The notes beneath the pieces are model-generated. The model had not been told where the DNA came from. It did not search any database and worked only from the letters and a program-made list of their open reading frames with translations. DNA of 64,000 nt. Origin: Methylomicrobium sp. (GTDB taxonomy: Bacteria > Pseudomonadota > Gammaproteobacteria > Methylococcales > Methylomonadaceae). The stretch covers positions 1 to 64,000 of the forward strand of contig JAGXSU010000139.1 of assembly GCA_018333785.1 (NCBI GenBank). Reading direction: 5' to 3'. This document shows, piece by piece, positions 62,626-64,000 of this stretch. The position numbers were made by a program, and so were the translations under genes. Positions within the stretch are counted from its first letter, which is position 1, and each line of letters begins with the position of its first letter.

Positions 62626-63857
62626 ATATTGATCATTGAAATGACATCTTGCGCACTGCGCGCACCGTCTTCGTGAAACCCCCAACCCCAATAGGCACCC
62701 GCAAAATAGGTATTATTGAAACCGTTGATTTCCTCGCGCCGTTTCTGTGCGGCAAGACTGGCCGCGTTGTAAACCGGGTGGTGGTATGTCCGTTTGACCA
62801 AAATCTTGGCTGGATCGATACGATCCGTGCAGTTGAGCGTCACCAGCAAAGGCTCGGGAGCATCGATAGCCTGCAATAAATTCATGTAGTAAGTGACCGT
62901 GCACCGTGCTTGTTCTTCGTCCAGTTTCAAGGCGTTCCAACTGGCCCAGGCTTTGGGATGCCTGGGCATCAACGCCGAGTCGGTATGCAATACCGTTTCA
63001 TTCAACTGATAGGTCATGCCACCTAAAATTTCCCGCTCCTTGTCACTGGCATCCGTCAGCAGCTTCAAGGCCTGATCACTGTGGCAGGCCAATATCACCC
63101 GATCGTAGCTCTGTGTTCCTTGCAGGCTGCTTATCGAGACGCCCTGATTATCACGGTGAACGGATTGAACAGGACAGCCTAGCCTTAATTCGCCCTGGAA
63201 TCGTTTTTTAAACGCGTCAACATAACTGGATGATCCGCCCACAACCGTTCGCCACTCAGGCCGGTCACTGATCTTGAGCATTTGATGATTGGCCATGAAT
63301 GCCACCAGATAACGGGCAGGAAATTGCCTGACTACGCTGGGCGGACCTGACCATAAAGCGCAGGCCATCGGCAAGATATGATCGTCGATGAAAGTCCGGC
63401 TGTAGCCGTTTGCATCCAGATAGTCACCCAAGGCCAGCGTATCATCTGTTGATTCAAGCAGTTGCGGCGCTTCCCGGTAAAACCTGAAAATATCGGCAAT
63501 CATCCGGTAAAAGCGGGGCCGGACTATATTGCGCCGCTGGCAAAACAGTTTATCCACGGTCGTTGCGTTATATTCCAGTCCCGATTTGGCGTCGGTGACG
63601 CTGAAGCTCATATCCGAAGACTGAGATTCCAGTCCCAGCTCTCTGAGAAAACGGCAGAAATAATGGTAATGATGCTCGTTGAACACGATGAAACCGGTGT
63701 CCACGGGGTACGTTCTTCCTTCAAGCGCAATTTGGTGTGTGTCGGTATGGCCGCCCGCATAGGCATTGGCTTCGTAAAGCGTCACCTGATGCTTTTGACT
63801 CAAATAGTGCGCGGCGTAAATGCCGGAGATACCGCTACCGATAATGGCGATTTTCAT
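62622..63857 (-). CDS. NAD(P)/FAD-dependent oxidoreductase, amine-oxidase fold
   Basis: 411 residues from the ATG at 63857 (MKIAIIGSGISGIYAAHYLS), overlapping the desaturase stop (ATGA); upstream in-frame residues belong to that gene's other frame. The dinucleotide site GSGISG is followed by LYEANAYAGGHTDTHQI and VDTGFIVFNEHHY; the C-terminus has NNTYFAGAYWGWGFHEDGARSA. This is the conserved partner of DUF1365 and Cfa. A lipid desaturation or dehydrogenation role, as for the desaturase step of furan fatty acid synthesis, is a reasonable inference but not shown. Confidence 0.9.
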   Translation of the reverse strand: MKIAIIGSGISGIYAAHYLSQKHQVTLYEANAYAGGHTDTHQIALEGRTYPVDTGFIVFNEHHYHYFCRFLRELGLESQSSDMSFSVTDAKSGLEYNATTVDKLFCQRRNIVRPRFYRMIADIFRFYREAPQLLESTDDTLALGDYLDANGYSRTFIDDHILPMACALWSGPPSVVRQFPARYLVAFMANHQMLKISDRPEWRTVVGGSSSYVDAFKKRFQGELRLGCPVQSVHRDNQGVSISSLQGTQSYDRVILACHSDQALKLLTDASDKEREILGGMTYQLNETVLHTDSALMPRHPKAWASWNALKLDEEQARCTVTYYMNLLQAIDAPEPLLVTLNCTDRIDPAKILVKRTYHHPVYNAASLAAQKRREEINGFNNTYFAGAYWGWGFHEDGARSAQDVISMINI

Positions 63858-64000
63858 AGTGTGGATTCCTTGGCTATCAAATCGCTGGTCAAACGCTGCT
63901 TGGGAACCGGTTGCAGATCCCAGATAAGCCCGGCCATAGCCATCAGTTTTAAAATGTAATAACTGATGTCGATTTCCCACCAGAAAAACCCCTGGCGAGC
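63854..64000 (-). CDS. Fatty acid (acyl) desaturase, C-terminal part only
   Basis: The last 48 residues are in the window, from ARQGFFWWEIDISYYILKLM to IAKESTL and a TGA that overlaps the next start codon. The text FWWEIDISYYILK, then GLIWDLQPVP is characteristic of the end of delta-9 acyl-CoA/acyl-lipid desaturases. The rest lies beyond the right edge. It is the first visible gene of the lipid-modification operon and would provide the double bond that Cfa-type enzymes act on. Confidence 0.85.
   Translation of the reverse strand, partial: ARQGFFWWEIDISYYILKLMAMAGLIWDLQPVPKQRLTSDLIAKESTL

Noticed and set aside
1-64000. CRISPR array, tRNA gene, prophage or insertion sequence
   Set aside because: No regularly spaced direct repeats, tRNA T-arm/acceptor patterns, integrase or transposase reading frames were recognised.

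Overview
The window reads as a chromosomal segment of a gammaproteobacterium. SlyX, HspQ, SmrA, HslO, a DUF2956 protein, a DUF6164 protein and an ftsH/hflKC cluster all point there. Several repeat families and gene families resemble what I recall from methanotrophs of the order Methylococcales, but no methane-oxidation gene lies in the window, so that placement is an inference. Genes are dense, base composition is moderate, and the regions of clearly different character are the secreted-protein block at 33-41 kb and the repeat-bearing intergenic stretches. No tRNA, CRISPR array, prophage or insertion sequence was recognised.

Layout. (1) 1-330: tandem promoters and the boxB/boxA/boxC antitermination leader of an rRNA operon transcribed leftwards off the window. 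(2) 0.3-5.6 kb, minus strand: slyX, then a metal-handling cluster (TauE/SafE-type membrane protein with a His/Met-rich N-terminus, Cu+-type P1B ATPase, degenerate HMA-domain protein, small membrane proteins and a free-standing 55-residue CxxC/CCxGC metal-binding protein too short for most gene callers). (3) 6-18.5 kb: small unknown proteins, a K+-dependent-type membrane pyrophosphatase preceded by a 19-codon leader ORF, an ABC exporter, hslO, a MOSC protein, an EamA transporter, smrA and a SulP transporter. (4) 19-32 kb: corA, an HD-GYP protein, lexA with a large palindromic operator candidate, an M20 amidohydrolase, ribA, a CheY-CheC-PAS/GGDEF/EAL signalling operon, hspQ, and a second SulP gene fused by a TAATG overlap to a universal stress protein gene. 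(5) 32-41.2 kb: a secreted block. A 1151-residue exported protein with Asp-box signatures and a CxxCH/PKD protein run leftwards; diverging from them across a 1.3 kb regulatory gap run a Tat-exported flavin amine oxidase and a Sec-exported RidA. (6) 41.4-50 kb: an epimerase, a small four-helix membrane gene behind an elaborate hairpin leader ending in an intrinsic terminator, hflK-hflC-ftsH, an unusual group-2-like sigma factor and a divergent MerR-B12 (CarH/LitR-type) regulator whose promoter overlaps that of the sigma gene. (7) 50-56.6 kb: mgtE behind a second terminator-bearing leader, an aldolase-family PLP enzyme, tpm, a porin and a CSD-DUF1294 protein. (8) 56.7-64 kb, minus strand: a membrane-lipid modification operon: acyl desaturase (partial), FAD oxidoreductase, DUF1365, Cfa-like methyltransferase with altered active-site residues, DUF2878, DUF1295, second Cfa-like methyltransferase and a histidine kinase.

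How the parts may work together. The most coherent candidate systems are (a) periplasmic amine oxidation: the flavin oxidase would release imines and peroxide, and the exported RidA would hydrolyse the imines; the neighbouring secreted proteins may bind the substrate or move electrons; (b) a light- or oxidant-responsive lipid-remodelling unit, with the B12-dependent regulator and sigma factor as plausible controllers of the Cfa/FAD/DUF1365 operon; and (c) two leader RNAs with intrinsic terminators placed just ahead of membrane-protein genes. All functional links are inferences from families and layout.
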